From Alsobacter metallidurans (lineage in GTDB: Bacteria > Pseudomonadota > Alphaproteobacteria > Rhizobiales > Beijerinckiaceae): 64,000 nt of DNA. Within the stretch, counting starts at the first letter, position 1; every line of letters starts with the position of its first letter. The position numbers were made by a program, and so were the translations under genes. Under the pieces are notes generated by a model. It saw only the letters and a list, made by a program, of their open reading frames with translations, did no database searches and had not been told where the DNA came from. The stretch covers positions 1,035,421 through 1,099,420 of the forward strand of contig NZ_BMES01000002.1 of assembly GCF_014636935.1 (NCBI RefSeq). The letters run 5' to 3'. This document shows, in pieces, positions 62,794-64,000 of this stretch.

Positions 62794-62972
62794 ATTTCTG
62801 GTTCGTAACGCCATCCGTCTGAACCAAAACAATGTTGACCCAGCGTTCACCGCTGAACCACTTTTAGTGCTCGCACGTCAAAGTATTCGCACCGCGCAAG
62901 AAGCGAGTCAAATCGAACAGATGAGGTCACGAACCGCCGCAATACCGCGCTGGTTCGGGGAGCCTCGTACAC

Positions 62973-63209
62973 ATGACATATGCCGAAAAAAAATACGAAG
63001 CGCCGGATATCAGCGCTCCCCTCGCCTATAATGCTGAGAATTTCCTTCGGGCAGCGGGTATCGGTAAGACAAAATTACACGAGGAAATCAACGCTGGACG
63101 TCTGAAGGCACTCAAAGTCGGTCGCCGTCTCATCATCACCCATGACGACGCGAAGGCTTGGCTAAACAGCCTGCCGGCTCGTCACGCCTCCAAGAAGGAG
63201 GTTGCGTGA
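62973..63209 (+). CDS. Small excisionase-like DNA-binding protein
   Basis: A 78-residue protein with a winged-HTH/excisionase-like core: NAENFLRAAGIGKTKLHEEI, then NAGRLKALKVGRRLIITHDD and the terminal KAWLNSLPA. This is the pattern of HTH_17-type proteins that aid excision or control phage/island genes. It is preceded by a 179-base gap after the hypothetical gene; its stop overlaps the next ATG (TGATG). Confidence 0.75.
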   Translation: MTYAEKKYEAPDISAPLAYNAENFLRAAGIGKTKLHEEINAGRLKALKVGRRLIITHDDAKAWLNSLPARHASKKEVA

Positions 63210-63499
63210 TGCAGTTCAATAAGGACCTCATGGCTCGTGAACTGCTCCAGCAGCCACCGGCCCACAACACCGAACAACTTCTAAGTCGTGCGGACGCCGC
63301 CACCTACGTGCATTCGCGTTGGGGAGCCAAGTGCAGCCGCTCCTTCCTGGCGAAAATGGCATGCCTAGGGGGCGGCCCGCGATTCGTGAAGATTGGCCGG
63401 AGCGCCGTGTACTCCCGGCCGGATCTCGATGCTTGGTGCCGCTCCAGAATGAGCGCGCCGGCATCGAAAGCTTCCTCTGAACAGGAGGCCATTGCCTGA
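63209..63499 (+). CDS. Small AlpA/HTH-like protein of the element
   Basis: A 96-residue protein. ADAATYVHSRWGAKCSRSFL, then GGGPRFVKIGRSAVYSRPDL and DAWCRSR form the MerR/AlpA-type helix-turn-helix with the typical G-R-S-V-x-Y-x-x-x-D-L-D-A-W ending. Such proteins regulate the integrase or serve as directionality factor. The ATG at 63209 shares a base with the previous stop and its own stop shares one with the next start. Confidence 0.72.
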   Translation: MQFNKDLMARELLQQPPAHNTEQLLSRADAATYVHSRWGAKCSRSFLAKMACLGGGPRFVKIGRSAVYSRPDLDAWCRSRMSAPASKASSEQEAIA

Positions 63500-63717
63500 T
63501 GGGTAAAATGGTGAAGCCGGCGCGTCTCGGGAACGCGCCAGCTCCTAGGTATCGCTTCACGGCTGAAGGATGCGCCACCAAATATGCAAATTCCGGCAAC
63601 AAGTCCAGTCTGCCGCTTGCTGATCTGCAAGCATTTTGGCTTGCGAGTCGCGCTCGCATTTCCCTCGATCATGCGCGCGCCGTACGCGAGCTGGCCTTCC
63701 CAGCGAGGCCGGCATGA
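63499..63717 (+). CDS. Small hypothetical protein of the element
   Basis: A 72-residue basic protein (start MGKMVKPARLGN) without recognised domain. It is translationally coupled on both sides (TGATG at 63497-63501, ATGA at 63714-63717). The coupling and the absence of stop codons in a compact operon support it as a real gene. No function can be given. Confidence 0.5.
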   Translation: MGKMVKPARLGNAPAPRYRFTAEGCATKYANSGNKSSLPLADLQAFWLASRARISLDHARAVRELAFPARPA

Positions 63718-63899
63718 GCGTGATTATGTTACCTCGCCGGCAGCCTCAACGCCGATACCCAAGTGCTTTAGACAAGCGTCTGGAAGGGCAAGAGCCTGCA
63801 ACACCCGAAGAGTTTGCGAGGGTGACGGAATTGATGAAGCGCCGTGCTGCTGAAAAGTGGCGGCGGAAGTGCGCGGAACGCCGGGGGAGGTTCCGTTGA
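63714..63899 (+). CDS. Small basic hypothetical protein of the element
   Basis: A 61-residue protein rich in Arg and Lys, with a helical C-terminus (FARVTELMKRRAAEKWRRKC). It overlaps the upstream gene by four bases and the following helicase start by four (TTGA). It may bind nucleic acid because of its charge, but no domain is recognised. Confidence 0.45.
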   Translation: MSVIMLPRRQPQRRYPSALDKRLEGQEPATPEEFARVTELMKRRAAEKWRRKCAERRGRFR

Positions 63900-64000
63900 A
63901 CGCTCATCTCCCAAGCTCAGACGGCCTGCAAGCTGAACAGGCGCTGCTAGGCGCAGCTCTCCACCACCCGGCCGTTATCGACCAAGTGCGCGGCATCATA
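63896..64000 (+). CDS. DnaB-like replicative helicase, N-terminal part (runs off the window)
   Basis: From TTG 63896, behind a strong GGGGGAGG site, the frame encodes LQAEQALLGAALHHPAVIDQ, followed by V-R-G-I-I. This matches the conserved N-terminal domain start of DnaB (EAEQALLGAIL). Only 35 codons are visible. A self-encoded helicase suggests that the element replicates independently at some stage. The start overlaps the preceding stop by four bases. Confidence 0.7.
   Translation, partial: MNAHLPSSDGLQAEQALLGAALHHPAVIDQVRGII

Larger units (their letters stand above)
60430..64000 (+). mobile_element. Left part of an integrative element (genomic island or prophage-like), continuing past the window
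   Basis: The segment begins with a putative att site and integrase-binding repeats, followed by a P4-type tyrosine integrase, a protein of unknown function, two small helix-turn-helix proteins, two tiny proteins and the start of a DnaB-like helicase. Gene sizes are small, overlaps are frequent and GC content is visibly lower than in the catabolic island. This fits P4-like satellites or integrative islands with their own replication gene. The right end is not in the window. Confidence 0.75.

Overview
The window is GC-rich, densely packed DNA with many ATGA/TGATG gene overlaps. It holds several periplasmic-binding-protein transport systems, orphan TctC/Bug binding proteins, a DUF1236-like exported protein, LuxR-type regulators and a hybrid kinase. 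This points to a soil or plant-associated alphaproteobacterium, probably Hyphomicrobiales (Bosea/Bradyrhizobium/Methylobacterium-like). The assignment is inference from gene content. No rRNA or complete tRNA gene was found.

Region 1 (1-7.6 kb): two NitT/TauT-type permeases, a formylglycine-type sulfatase, an orphan TctC-like binding protein and an SDR form a tight plus-strand operon, perhaps for uptake and desulfation of an organosulfate. It is followed by a junkyard of truncated genes (AraC regulator, FGGY sugar kinase, SDR). A nitroreductase and a MetX-like alpha/beta hydrolase then lie on the minus strand.

Region 2 (8.1-14.1 kb): an RpiR-type regulator is divergent from a polar amino acid ABC transporter (binding protein, two permeases, ATPase). 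A zinc deacylase of the AspA/AstE family is embedded in the transporter operon, suggesting use of an N-acylated amino acid.

Region 3 (14.2-24.5 kb): signalling and envelope genes. These are a membrane chemoreceptor with PAS, small exported proteins, an SGNH-like secreted protein, a membrane-anchored TAXI binding protein, a LuxR-type regulator with a degenerate receiver, a chimeric SDR/receiver pseudogene and a GAF-PAS hybrid histidine kinase.

Region 4 (25.0-58.8 kb) is the most interesting part: a large catabolic island. One minus-strand block (29.9 to 25.0 kb) encodes a binding protein, a Baeyer-Villiger monooxygenase, an esterase and an alcohol dehydrogenase, the classical set for alcohol to ketone to ester to acid. 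A second minus-strand operon (36.2 to 30.0 kb) encodes MaoC hydratase, CitE-like lyase, CoA-transferase, a frameshifted BKACE, an MDR reductase, an acyl-CoA dehydrogenase and a small LuxR-type protein. Divergent from it, a plus-strand operon encodes an APH-type kinase, a DUF7064-like protein, a CaiB CoA-transferase, HyuA/HyuB and a complete Liv-type ABC transporter, followed by a FadR/GntR regulator. Next come an orphan TctC protein, a split AtuA (two genes), an SDR, and a second Liv-type transporter with two divergent binding proteins and a LivM-LivG fusion. A conserved block of about 55 bp sits in both divergent promoter regions (36.2 and 54.1 kb), and its core recurs at 49.2 kb. The whole stretch is therefore probably one regulon, likely controlled by the resident GntR protein.

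Region 5 (60.4 kb to the end): the left end of an integrative element. It has a P4-type tyrosine integrase preceded by a cluster of GTTCGC repeats and a candidate attachment site, then small DNA-binding proteins and the start of a DnaB-like helicase that runs off the window.
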